From positions 62,001 through 126,000 of the forward strand of contig QEYB01000388.1 in the NCBI GenBank assembly GCA_017562135.1: a stretch of 64,000 nt of DNA, read 5' to 3'. Numbering within the stretch: position 1 is the stretch's first letter; each line of letters opens with the position of its first letter. This document shows positions 46,201-58,408 of the stretch, one piece after another. The stretch is from Dipylidium caninum (Eukaryota > Platyhelminthes > Cestoda > Cyclophyllidea > Dipylidiidae). The notes below the pieces were generated by a model. The model made no database searches. It was not told where the DNA came from and worked only from the letters and a program-made list of their open reading frames with translations. The position numbers and the translations under genes are program-made.

Positions 46201-49200
46201 TCACCCCCCGGCCTCTTCCTTTTACCCAAACTCCGCTTTCCCCCCACTAAAAAACTACATGGAGCCAACACGAGACATTTAAATCTACCGCGGAGCAGCA
46301 ACTGGCTCCAGTCAACCCTGAAAGTCATCCAGCGGTTCTGCCTACCGCCGATACTCCACTTTCACATCACTTTATCCGCCATTTTGTCGGGGGGAGGGGG
46401 GGAGGCGATCCACTGCCAGCCCCTGAGAGGCAATTCAACGAATAGACGACGAAGCAATTACGCAGCCGGCACACCCAACTCAGCCACAAACTGCGGACAG
46501 GGTTGGCGCTGTAATCGCCTTTCTAAGCCGGCCAAGGCTTGAGGCGCACTGGTGGCGGACCAATTTTGACGAGCAACGGGGTGTGGAGAGAGAGAAATGT
46601 ACACAGAAGTGAGTACGACAGTGTTTAGGCAAGGACCAACAGCTGGCGCCGCATCAGTCCAGTCCTCAGGGCGGAGGGTGAGTCGGACTGGCGGGGCGGG
46701 GGCTGCAGGGGCTTAGAAAGCATTAACTTGGGTCATAACTGCCTCGACTCAAAGGGCTGACAGTCTCATTCATTGCCAAAATGTGACGGGACGATTTGGG
46801 CCGGACGCTGGCAATGGGAACGGGATAGTTGCCACCGTCTCCATCTTCACAGAGTGGAAAACAATCTCCTCAGGCGAATCGATTCTTCTCCCCTTCCTTC
46901 ATTCCGAATGGCCTTGTCAGCGCTTGTGATATCAGACTTTAGCTGTCAATCTGCAGTGAGGGTGGTTGGTGGGCGTTTTTCGCCCAATTTTACGATGTTT
47001 GAAGAGGAGGCAGTGTCCGGACAGTCAATGTTGGTTGGATACGACCTAGGGAGCTCGTCTTCACCCCGTACGGCAGTATTTTCGCCAAGCGACGAAAGTG
47101 TCCGCGGTCATTAACTCTTGCATGAGAAGGGGACTTTCTGGTTACGTGATTGCATGCCACCGTGTCGTGATGGAAAGGGGCTTTATGGTTAACTAAGCAC
47201 ACACACACAGCCCAGGAGGGAGAAAGGAAATTCGGGATAATTTCCCAACGACAGAGGAAGGGAAGGCCGAAGGGAGGAGTTGAGGCGGTGCAAATGGACG
47301 ATGGGTGAGTTAAAAATGGAATTTAATAACTGCGTAAAATCCACTTTCCACCTGCACCCGCCACCCCCCTCGCCTCTGTCTGCCTCTGTCCCCGTCGCCG
47401 TCGCCGTCGCAGACTACGTTAACTAGTACAAATTATCAAGTCAGGACAATGCGAAATTTCGTCATAGTAACAATTCATCATAGTATTGTCTGTTTTTCTG
47501 TCTGCTTCCGACCCGGAAGGAGTCAACTCAGCCGCATTGTCTGAAGTAGACTTCGTCTCTTCTCGGTGACGAGTTAAGGGGAGTTTGGGATCAGACGAAA
47601 GGGAATCACAAGAGTAAGTGGAGGCCCTCGGACCGACAAGTCAGGTCGTCCGTCCGCCTTTCTGCCTACCGTCGGGAGGCTCAATTCAGCCTCTCTCGTC
47701 TACTGTCTTCAGGTCTTGGACGAGGAGGTGGTTGGCGAGGCGGCAGAGTAAAATTGGCCAGTTTGAGTCGACTCAGACAAGAGCGGTGGCCTACCGAAAT
47801 GGAAATGGTGCGACCGGTCTGTGGCACACGGTTCTCACACCAGCGAGCTCCTCCTTCACGCCTCCACCAATGGCCACTGCACTTGAGGCCGCCAAGTTCG
47901 TCAACGACATCATCCTGAGGGGTCTACGAAGGTGAAAAGCTGGAAGGTGACGTGACCTCATGACAGAACCTTCAAATGTTCCTCTAGTTGGCAAATCCAC
48001 TGCCACGTCCGTAGGTGAGGAGGAACTCAGCCTCAGTGTGTCGAATACCCGCTCCGCAGCATTTTTTGTCGATCTCCTCTCGTATCGGCTGCTAACGTAG
48101 TCGACACTTGCGGAAAGGGATCAGCGAGCAACACTGCATCAACTTTTATCTCGGCTTGCCCGAAGTCGTCTGGACGAGGGATGGAGAGCTTTCTAGCGGC
48201 ACTCCTCACTCTCTCCCCCTCCGAGCGGTCATCGCCTCGACTGACCGATTTGTCACCGCTAGCTGAGGTAGCTCGGGAGGAGAAAGAGAATAATAACCAT
48301 CCGCACGCTCCGTCCTTCAGCCTCCTTTCCTCCTCACTCAACGCTGACCATGAAAACGCTACAAATAAGGCAGACTACCGCAATACATTTTTGACTCTTC
48401 ATCAAATTTGGTGAAGATACCCACTGACAGGCTACATGACAACTCGCAAAATGATGTCTTGTGCTCGGCAAAGCAAAGAACGAAGTGAAGGGCGCAATGT
48501 TAACATCTAATTTCAGTAAATTATTTGTGTGACAATGAAAATGTAGAATAATGGCGGAACATAACACCATACTCCATTAAAGTGTACCAGAGATCACCTG
48601 TCAAATCTTGTCATCGACGTAAAGTGGAACGACTACCACTTAGCGTAGTCTGCCGTCATGACTTGTAATTGCTACCATCTGCCGTGCTGTATTTACCATC
48701 GCATTTGACGCGAACCCTTTGACAGGCGGCCAAGTGTGTCAGTGAAAAGGGAGGAGAAGGAGGGTTCCCTTTTTCCTGCGTTGGGGCGATTAAACAACGG
48801 AAGCGACAATAACCAGTCTGCCAGACATTTTTCCCTTATTCACGTATACCCTCCCCCACACTCTGCCTAGTCCATACAAGAGACAGAAAAATGGGAAAGG
48901 CCTCTGCCGCTCAACAGCCACCCCGCATGCCATATTATATGGGCGAGTGTGGATGTCCGAGAGGAGTTAGTTCCTCTCCTTGAGTCCCGACACGTGCATC
49001 CCCTTGAATGGTATTTGTACGTAGATGGGGTAATAATACGCTCAATAGTTGTTTGCCTCTTCCTCCTTAGTTTGCGCTAGAGTTGAAAGTCGAGACGGTG
49101 AAAGAACTCGTTTTTATTTTCCTCCACCTCGTATTTTCAGCTTGCCGAAACGAGTGCAGTGAGGTCGGACTACCAGGAGGATTAGCCAGGCCAGGTTGGC

Positions 49201-49440
49201 AGTATTGCCTAAGCTTCCTCCCATATTTTACGAGGCTCTTGTGCACACCACCACCCTCGAATGGGGGGAAAGATGAGAGAGGAGACGGAAACTAACCTGC
49301 ATTTTCTCTCCGTCAACATTGTCAGTGGTAGGTAAGAGTTATGGCGTTTCGGTGACATGATGAATGGAGCTAATTAATCGGGAACATTGAATTTTCAAAT
49401 TTTCCATGAAAATAGGTTAACAAACTAATGACCCTGACAT
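43251..49440. other. Long gene-poor region upstream of the RGK gene
   Basis: About 6.2 kb, partly GC-rich, with short simple repeats and many overlapping short frames (longest 113 codons at 46773-47114) that have no family resemblance or splice context. No gene, RNA gene or repeat family could be supported. Confidence 0.45.
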
Positions 49441-49442
49441 CT

Positions 49443-49491
49443 AACCAATCAGCATAGAGCAAGTACGCCATTGGTCGAGAGGGGCGGGGCT
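49443..49491 (+). promoter_or_regulatory. CCAAT and GC boxes upstream of the RGK gene
   Basis: AACCAATCAG at 49443-49452 and GGGGCGGGGC at about 49482-49491 sit 120-170 bases before the RGK start codon at 49612. The spacing suits a proximal promoter. A CA repeat follows immediately. Confidence 0.45.
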
Positions 49492-49611
49492 ATCCTCATA
49501 CACACACACACACCCCAACGCGGAAAGAGGGATAAACACAAGCAGTAAAGTAGTCAGCATTTGCGCGAATCCCAGAATCGTGAAAAGGTTAGTCTGCTGC
49601 ACTGGAGTACA

Positions 49612-52600
49612 ATGATGCAGGAAGATGAGGACGACTTCGACCGTTTTTGCCGCATTGGTATGGGCACAGGTAGTGAGTACTCGCCTGTTCGACCTACCTA
49701 TCGTGAATTCCTTGCTGCTCCCACTGAACTGAACAGAAATCGGGCTGGTAGCCTTCGGGAGACACGACACAGGACACATCATCGCTACGATTCCCCGGCC
49801 ACACGTAATAGATTTGCCCGCACAACGACAACCGATGATTTTGGTACGCAGGTTCAATCTGCCGGTAATCTGCGACGACATTCACTAGCACCCAGTTTCC
49901 AAAATCTACGCACTCGTGGCTTCCTCCACTACCCCAGCGAAGACATTTCAGAGGATCGGTCGAATCCAACCCGCACTTTCACACCGACGCAACAGATATC
50001 CCCTCCACCACGGAACAGCAGTTCTGGCGGCGTTTATCCACCACCCATCAACGTCTACCACGAGAGTGGTTCGCCTCACTACCATGGTTCAAATGTTGTC
50101 CGAGTTCGTTCCTTCAGACGCACCAAAACGGGACTTGTAGACGAGACAGAGAAGAAACGACGGCTCTCGCAGGAGAGTGCAATTCCACCTAGACGGGGAA
50201 GTAAGACAAGAAGCATGAAAGCGCCACCGGGTGAACTGAAGCTCTCGGACCGATGTGAGACGGCACGCTCCATCCGAAGGAGGTCGTTTACAGACAACAC
50301 GTGGAGCGCCGCCAACAACAATGGCTGTGCTGCTACCAATCACAAGACAGCCTCAGAATGTTCGGAGGTGGAGTGCGGACCTCAGGCGCCTATTGGCTTT
50401 GTAACTAAACCTTACAAGGTTCAAGTGCTCGGAGCTGATCAAGTTGGGAAGACCACAATGTGCACCCAATTCCTCACCTCGGAATCTCTCGACGACGGGT
50501 TCGATTCCGGTAGGTCTTTGGATGAGTAGTTTCGTCGAAATACACGACTATACTATTAAGTATGTACGGAAAAGTAAATAATTTTTCAACCAAATTTAAA
50601 ATCTACGTTAAAAGAGACATTTTGGGCTAAGGCATTTCTATTTATAAAATCAAGCACTTTACTTGGAACTGGTTTAGAACGATCGTTGTCGGGACCGCCG
50701 ATAACCTCATAGACATTATATAGTACACTGTACCCAGAAATAACGTTGTCCACTGGTGAAGTGAGTCGCTCCATAAAGCTGCACTCACGTCACTAACACA
50801 TGACGTCGGTGGGTGGTGGTTAAGTGGCAAATCCGGTGTTGTCTGGTTGCTCAAACATCAAAATGGCTTCAGCAAGAATGCTACGTATAAAGGACACATA
50901 ATTTAACGTAATTTAACGTTTCGGCTACACCAAGGGAAAGAAGCTTTTAATTAGAGAAGAGTCATGATTTTCGTACGGCCGTTACAGTTGCTAAATGAAG
51001 GCCGGCTTTCAAGTAATTATCCCGCCTTAAGTGGGATGCATTTCCTCAGCCAATGATCCACTTTTCCCGGCATCGCGTAAATTGTATATCAGTGAGTACA
51101 CATGGAAAAGCATATTATACTGTCTGGGGGGGAACAGAAGTATTAAGTCCCAATGCGTTGTTACGCATAGATTTAAATTAATGTCAGATTTATATGTGGG
51201 AAGCCAACGGAAGGTCGTGACCCAGTTTCTATGTGATAATGCCAAAAATCAATTATTATCATTAATGTCTTTCTATTAGATAATCATGTTATTGAATTAC
51301 TTGAATCCACGTTGAAAATAGAAAGAAACTTTAAGTTACCATTTCGATCTTGCACTTTCACTTATTAGTATTCGCCTTTGAGCATTTCTGTTTAAATGAA
51401 TCTCTTCACGCATGGTTGGCTTATGTCGGCATTTCAATTAGCGAGAATCCGGTGGCCTCTCGTTCAGGAGTGAAACGAGGTCGAGATTTGAACGTTAAGG
51501 ACAAAAAATAGGATGTTGCCATAAGAACGCATTGTTAGTTGCACTTTGCTCAAATACTACCTGACTAGTCTCGTGCTGTTAACTTTTCTTACTGTTTATT
51601 TGGAAGGAGATAACACATAGTGGGTTGAATGGAAATGCGCTGTTTTACCCCATCAACACCAATTTACGTAACTACCATAGAAGAGACGCAACGTCGACAA
51701 TAGTCAGGCGCGCATACTTGTCCTCAGAGCGTTATACTTCTCGTGCAAAATTCACCTGAGGCTCAGTGTTTTAAAATTTTAGGCTCTTTTTATTGAGTTG
51801 GAACATTTTACGATCACCACTTAAACATGCAACTAGCAATAGGCCGGTTGGGTGTTGGGGGTTTTACGAACCAACAAATTCTCGCGTCGCACTCGCAATA
51901 GTAATGAGATGAGAAAAAGCACTTTTGCAATGGACACTTTGTTTTTAATCTCTTTTCTCACCCTTCCAGTGCGGAGATTTTTCCCTGTCGTGACAAGTTA
52001 TACCATCTAATTTAATGTTGCGTTGTGATCACTTAAGTACATGCGCATAGCCCGAATTTTTGGTCATATTCTTTTGCATAATACTTCGTTCCAGGCCTCC
52101 CCTTCCACACGGCCCGTTTTACAGTTTACTGCGGTGCCTCTCACCTCCATCGTTACAACTCTTTTTAGAGAACATTGTAGTCTAGATCTTGTTGTGTCCG
52201 ATGGAAGGTGACTTTTCCTCACTAGCTCCACTGCTGGCCATTCATCACTGATTTTTCAGGTTAACCACTTTCTTCCCACTGGCAATAAACCCTCTCCTGC
52301 TCTTTATCTTCGTTTCTCCATTTCCACCCCCCTCCTTACGTCGTCCTCCTATTTAGCACCCTCTTCCAAACACCTGTCCCTTTTTTGGTCGCTTACACCC
52401 CATTGTGTCATGCCCAAATATTCATACCATCTATCCACCATGCGGCAATTCCGTAGAGCTTAAAAAAGCACGGCAGTGGAGCAAGGCGGTGTAGCGGTGA
52501 GCATAGTGGCAGGAGGGATGGAGGAGAGGAAAATGTAAGACCTTGTCAATTGTCATTTCGACAATAAACTCTATAAAAGTGCATTTCTTTCAAATAAGAG

Positions 52601-55600
52601 GGCTGTTTCGAGAGCAAGAGGGAAGAAGGGGGCTGCTCCAGTGGCCATCACCCACTCCCGATCCAACTTTTGTGCATTTCATGTTTTGGATGCTGGTAGT
52701 GTCTACTGCGGCCACGGGAGTATATCGGCAAGGGAAAAGTGGTAAAAGTTCTCTTAAATTACACAGCAAACAAACATTCGATCTTGTGGAGAGGAGAAAC
52801 ACAAAGACCCTGGATACGATAGCCTTAGCCACTAAAAATAACGTACAGAGTGCAGAAGGAGGGAGGGCGAGTGGGAAAGGAAGGAAATACGTTTCACACC
52901 CAGTTTCCTCGCCATCCCGCCTTCCTCCTCGGTAGCGCGGTGCCCCATCTCAGACCCCAAACCCTTCCTCGCCTTCATCCACCTTCGGACAGGCACATTT
53001 GTAGACAGCTCTTTCGATCTCCGACTTCTGCAGCGGCGGCGAAGTGATTCTCCTGCCATTTATCACCTCTCCTCTAACCCACGTCCCTTCCGCTCAGGTT
53101 GGGGGATGCGCGAGTAATTTCGCTATTCCGCTGACTTATTCGGCTTTTTCTCGAGAAAAAAGCCGTCACTTAGAGCCTCAGTAATAATCGGTTTGAAGAT
53201 GAGACCCCACGCTTTCTCTTCATTTCAACTTTGAAATGGAAAGGACAAAACTTATGCCCACATCGAGTGGACATTCCACCCCTTCCGACCCGATCCGGCC
53301 CGACTCGCCTCTCCCTCGCACATGCTCTCTTGGGTTGTTAAGAGAGTTAATGAGAAAAAACTCTGTCTGTGGTTTATGACACCAGCCTCGGCTAGAGGCA
53401 GTGGTAGCGCCAGACTTACCTAGAAAATTCAACTGTGTTTGGCGATCACTGACCCACATAAACAGGCTAATGATTTCTCCGCAAAGAGAAGAAATGTCTG
53501 CCTCCTGGGACGGATGCTTACTCCGCCTCCATTAATCTTGAATAAATGACAACAAGAACAAAAAGAAGTGGAAAATGTTATATTGTCTCAAATCCTCCAT
53601 TTCATTTACATGAAGGGTGAGTGGAAGTGGGGGAAAAAAGGAAACGGAAAATGGGCTGGAGCCGCAAAAGACGGTGAGGAAGGCTTAAGCGATCACTCGA
53701 AACATCACAGGACGTAGACTCTCTTCCCACTTTCCATCAGACTCCTGCTTGCCACGCAGGACCGCTAATAAACGCCCTAAAATGCGGTCCGATAGCGGGC
53801 CTCGCAGGCGGAGGAGTGGGAAGTTGACGGCGTCTGCGCCGATGATGATGAGAGTATTAAACGCTGAATGTCATCGTCCATGCTTCTCCCCAAAATCCTC
53901 CGCGACGCCAGATGGGTCAACAGAAGGAGGGACACGAGGCAGCAAAGACACTGCGAAAAGATTCTCCTTCGTCAACCCATCATGGGTGTTTGCACTGCCT
54001 CACGAGGCGTTTGCATGGGGGCGTGTGTGTGTGTGTGTGTGTGTGCAACCCAACCACCTGTCTGTCACGACGGAGTCGTCCTGACTCGAGTCTCGTCTTG
54101 GTGCAGTAGTGACTGCACTGCAAGAAGACGCACTTTGAGGTGTGCTTCAAACCACCCCATGAGGATAGAACACGGGAAGGTGGGGTCTTCGCCAGGGGAG
54201 ACGCAGTCTACAATGTCGTCGAGTGTGTGCGGCGCAGGCTAGATGGCAAAGTCAACCTGGGCTAACCAATCGGGTGTCCACAGGCTTTTAACCATTTCAC
54301 CTTCGCATGTGCTCGTGAAAGGAGGTCTCCCTCCCCCCCCCCCCACCGCCACCGACCACCGCCACCACCAAACCAACGCCAACCCACCACCACCACGACC
54401 CCCCACTCCACTCCACTCCACTTCCACTTGATTTCATTTGATTTCACATATTTCTGGCGATAAGTACAAATTCCACTCAATTTCCTAAATCTCCACCACC
54501 ACCATGGCCAACACGCCACCTATACGGGAATACCGCGCTCCCCATGCTGCCTGTCCAATCTGCCTCCCAAATTATCCCCTGCTTGCGTGACCAATCGATA
54601 AATCTGTTGAGATGCGCAGACACGAAGATGAAAGCCATGCACTTGGAGGAGAGACTAAGTGGTCATCATGCGCGCCAAGCAACCATCCCGCCTCTCCTCT
54701 GCCATGCTCCCGACATCATTCGGCTCTGCAGCAATGCGACGACGGCAACACAGGCACCCGCCCAAGGGCCGCGGCGCTCGACGCGGACAGGTTCGCGGCA
54801 TCCTTTCCAATGAACTCGCTCGTGGGAGTCTTGAGGCGATTTCATCGGAGGAAAGGCAGAGGCGACGCGCCCAACAACACACTCAAGACTTGAACATCTC
54901 GTCGTTTTCACTTGAGGGCAGTTTGAAGAGAGGAGAGAGCACGCAGGTCTTCGCCACAGCGACCTCCCTCTCCCACGCGCACGAGAGGCCGACCTCAGAG
55001 AGACCCACACTCCCGCTGACTGAGTAGAACGGTGCAGCGAGGGGAAACGCGGCTGGGAGGGTGCCTCGACCGGGTGCGGCGGGATGCGGAGGGACTGAGG
55101 AGCATCAGACACGAGTCAGTCTACTTCACGCGATGTTGATAGGGTTCTGCTGCAGATGTCATCGTGAGATTCGTTGGGTGCCAACCGCATTGCCAGTCAG
55201 TTGAGCCACGAAGCGGTCGAGAATGAAGCGGAGTCGAGAATGAAGCGGAGTCGAGGCGAGGCGAGGCGAGGTGAGGTGCGGTGAGGTGAGGTGAGGTGAA
55301 GCCTGACGATGGGAGTGTGGGTGAATGTGTTGTCGGCGTTGCAGTGGACGGCGTGAAATAGGTGGGGATGGGGATGGGGATGGCGCGTCGGTTGGGCGTC
55401 GGTTGGGCGTCAATTCTGCACGTACTCTCGAAGGGGTCAGCTTCACCTGGCTTTTGACGAAACATCCACTCTCCTTCCTTCAGCCAACGAGGGCAACGTC
55501 CTCGAGACGGTCACAGTGGACGTGGACGGTCAACAGACGAGTCTTCTGCTCATCGACAGCGACGCCTACGAGGATCCCAACTTCGTGGTGAGCTGCTCCG

Positions 55601-58408
55601 CGCCCCGCGCCCCGCACAGCGCGCCCCACTTTCTATTTCCCTCGTCCCCACAGGGCAAAGAATACTGCCCCTTCCCACTCTCTCCCACCTCCCCCCTTCC
55701 CTCACTGCCATCACACCCACTGCCTTGTATCGTCGCGACTCCCACGCCTTGACTGTCCACCGCACGCGTCACGCGCCCTCTTCTCACCCACCTCGCCCAC
55801 CTCACCACCACCATATCACCCGTCGCCACCGACCACTTCGGTCGGGCAGACAGGCTGGCGGCACTTGGTAAAGTCCGTGACCATGGAGACAGTTGGCCAT
55901 GTGACAGGACACTCTCATGCTCCCACTTCACACCGCCACTTTCGTCGCCTGTCACACGGTGGGTGGGATGGTGGGATGTGGGTGTGCACTCCTCGTCTCC
56001 GTCCTCGTCAGCTTCGTCAGTCTCGTCAGCTCGTCGCCTCGTTGCCTCGACACCCCACCACCTTCCTCGCCACCTTCATCTTCATCTTCATTCACTCCAC
56101 TCTCTTCGTCTCTCTCCTCCTGCTCGCCTCCTTTCGCCCCTCTCCCGTCCCTCTCTCCATCCCCTCTCTCCATCCCCTCTCCCGTCCCCTCCCCCGTCCC
56201 CTGACATGGCCACCAAACGCTCCTCCTCAACCTCGCCACTCGTCGCGTCAAGTCGGTGGTGCGTGTGACTGACCGACCGACCGAGCGACCGACTACTTCA
56301 CCTTCTCTGCACTTGTCTGTCTATGTCTATCCGTGTATCTGTGTGGGTGTGTAGGACGAGTTGCCTTGTGGTGATGATCGGCCATTTCCAACACGAGGTC
56401 ACTCGTGCTCAGGTGATGGGCTCAGCAGTCGAGTGGAGGAGGCACTCGACAGACGGACGATTGCGCAGTTGGAGGTGATGCAACGTGACGATGATCGACT
56501 GACTCACTGACTGACAGAATGACAGAATGACCGAGTGAATAATGGAATAAATGCATGGGAAGGAGAGCATTTGAAGGAGGCCTTTTGTTGGACTGGACGG
56601 GCGAACGAGCGAGCAAGAGAGCGAGTGAATGAATGAATGAATGAATGAATGACTGAGTGGATGAATGACTGAGTGGATGAATGGATGGATGGATGAGTGG
56701 GTGAGTGAGTGAGTGAGTGAGTGTTGAACAGACCATGTCGCACAGGTGGGTGGACTGTGCCCGTCGCAATTGAGACGCCTCCTCACCGTGTGCCTGATTC
56801 TTCTCCGGACACCACAGCGCTGAACCTACACTCGTCGTTCGCCCTCAGTCCCAGCCTGTGCCTCACGCGAGGGGCGCAGTCCCCTTTCGGGCGTCCCTCG
56901 AACAGACCCATCAGCAACGCCAACTTTTCATCTGGTTCCGAGGATCTCTTTGAGAGCCGCTCATTATGAGACTTCGCTACGACTTGAATGTCCAACCATA
57001 GCCCCGTGGGAAAGTTAGCGAGACCTGTTTTAGGACACGCGTACTGTACGATGGCTGAATTTTGCCCAAATGGGAAAGCACAAATTTACTGAATTTTTGG
57101 ACAACGACATCCTATTGGCTAAGTAGAAAGAGAATGTAGAGCAGAGGCTTATTTTCCACTACACGGGTGTCTCTCTCTCTCTCCTTCTTTTTTTAAATAA
57201 CCCTTTGAAGAAATGGCACAAGGATTAGAAAAGGATTTTGGTGGGCTTTATTTGAACAACATTTTTCCACCGACCCCAAAGCCCCCCTCCGGTCTATCCC
57301 CATTCCACTTTAATCTCACCACGACACCACATCATAGTGCATTTCGTTCTGTTTAAATGGACTGTTTCACTAACTCATGCGAGGTCTGGACTCTTTAACC
57401 GATGTCTTCTTGTCCAAGGTGATGGACTCGGCGGACGCCTACCTGGTGGTGTATGCCGTCGACGATCGTGACTCCTTCGTCGGCGCTCAGACGATAATCT
57501 CGGAGATTCTGGGACGGTGTAAAATAGCCAGTGCCATTGTCCTCGTTGGCAACAAAGCCGATCTGGTCAGGGCACGCAGTGTCTCCTCCGAGGGTAGGTT
57601 TCAAATTTAATGGAGCGAGTTGTTTAACGCCGTCGATGGCTTCCGGTTACGCGTCAACGCGAAAAAAGGGGGGAGAATAGTTAACACCCTGGAGTAGACA
57701 ATAGCATGTGTGTAGTTCAGTAAGTACTCTTTTCAATACTAAACCCGGGAAATTTTGCTCCACCCGAGTACGCAGGAAATGCGTGACGTCTGAGTATGTC
57801 TTTCTAAATGCCCAAATTGCATCAGCTCCCTTCGCCACTCACTTCACTCTCCCTTTTCCTCCTCCACTTGTCAGTGCAGGGTGGAGTAAATGCGCATTCC
57901 TCTGATAACCTAGTGGAGTAGACGACCTTAATTGCAATAAGGTTTAACCATTTTACGTGGAGACATCTGATTGGTCCAAATGTCAAGATATCTGATTGGT
58001 CCAGACCATCCCATGAAATCCGACCCTGCGTATGCGAAAGCATCGACCTGAGAGAACAAAAAAGAGCCAAATTCTTATTCCCCCTTAACATATTTTGCAG
58101 AAGGGAAGCATCTCGCCTCCGTGTACTCCTGCGGTTTCTACGAGGTCTCTATCTCCCTCAATCATCAGGTGAACGAACTCCTCGTGGGCCTCGTCTCAGC
58201 CATTAAGGCGGCAAATCAACACGTGGAGGAGGAGCGTCAGCGTCTTAGTCGCATTGCTAGCATTAAGGCTGACTTGTCGGAAACCTCCACTTCGTATGAT
58301 CGCAACGCTTCCCTCAAACCGAAATTCCAACGTCCTCGACCCTACACTAGTGTGGGGAAAAGTATCCGCCATTTCTTTAAAAAACACTTCTCCCTTAACG
58401 GCACGTAA
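49612..58408 (+). CDS. RGK-family small GTPase (Rad/Gem/Rem-like)
   Basis: RGK proteins are atypical Ras-like GTPases that inhibit voltage-gated calcium channels and affect the cytoskeleton. Five exons: 49612-50509, 55484-55587, 56355-56474, 57419-57593 and 58101-58408. Phases agree throughout and the sum is 1605 bases, 534 residues. Residues 1-270 are a Ser/Arg/Pro-rich extension. The P-loop GADQVGKT is at 274-281. Exon 2 gives the strand before G3, LLLIDSDAYEDPNF, where Ras has DTAGQ and RGK proteins have a DxWE-like sequence. Exon 3 adds 40 residues (VDELPCGDDRPFPTR to TIAQLE) not seen in other Ras-like proteins, so it is the least certain exon. Exons 4-5 give ADAYLVVYAVDDRDSF, VGNKADL (G4) and YEVSISL (G5), then a basic C-terminus without a CaaX box, ending KSIRHFFKKHFSLNGT. 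The stop overlaps a good donor (GTAAGC), so an extra 3' exon is possible. Exons 2 and 3 lie in the large inverted repeat. Confidence 0.85.
50510..54814 (+). other. Large first intron of the RGK gene (unique part)
   Basis: Exon 1 ends in phase 1 at 50509 and exon 2 restores it at 55484, so this is intronic. It holds simple repeats: (GT)n at about 54020-54045 and a C/CCA-rich tract at about 54329-54425. Frames at 52543-52935 and 53749-54242 are low complexity. The left inverted-repeat arm begins no later than 54815. Confidence 0.6.
54815..56913 (+). repeat. Left arm of large inverted repeat (contains RGK exons 2 and 3)
   Basis: This 2099-base segment is the near-exact reverse complement of 61916-64000. 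The inner edge is sharp: left GACCCATCA then GCAACG, right (reverse complement) the same nine bases then AATACC. The outer edge was not reached because the right copy runs off the window. Differences are mainly one-base indels and repeat length, for example (GAGT)n of about 6 units here against about 19 in the other arm. The local (GAGGT/GAGGC)n tract at 55253-55300 also differs. Confidence 0.93.
57961..58010 (+). repeat. Direct repeat of a CCAAT-box-like sequence in RGK intron 4
   Basis: The sequence ATCTGATTGGTCCA occurs twice, about 27 bases apart. ATTGG is an inverted CCAAT box. It may be a short tandem duplication or an internal regulatory site. Confidence 0.4.

Noticed and set aside
54612..57000. 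Many frames of 60-148 codons in the left arm, repeated in the right arm
   Set aside because: Apart from the two RGK exons they are read-through of simple repeats such as (GAGT)n and (GAAT)n and occur in several frames at once.
57377..57418. Upstream ATG (MRGLDSLTDVF) as start of a separate small GTPase gene
   Set aside because: The G1 motif lies far upstream in exon 1 at 50431, phases connect all five exons, and the acceptor at 57418 gives the family sequence directly.
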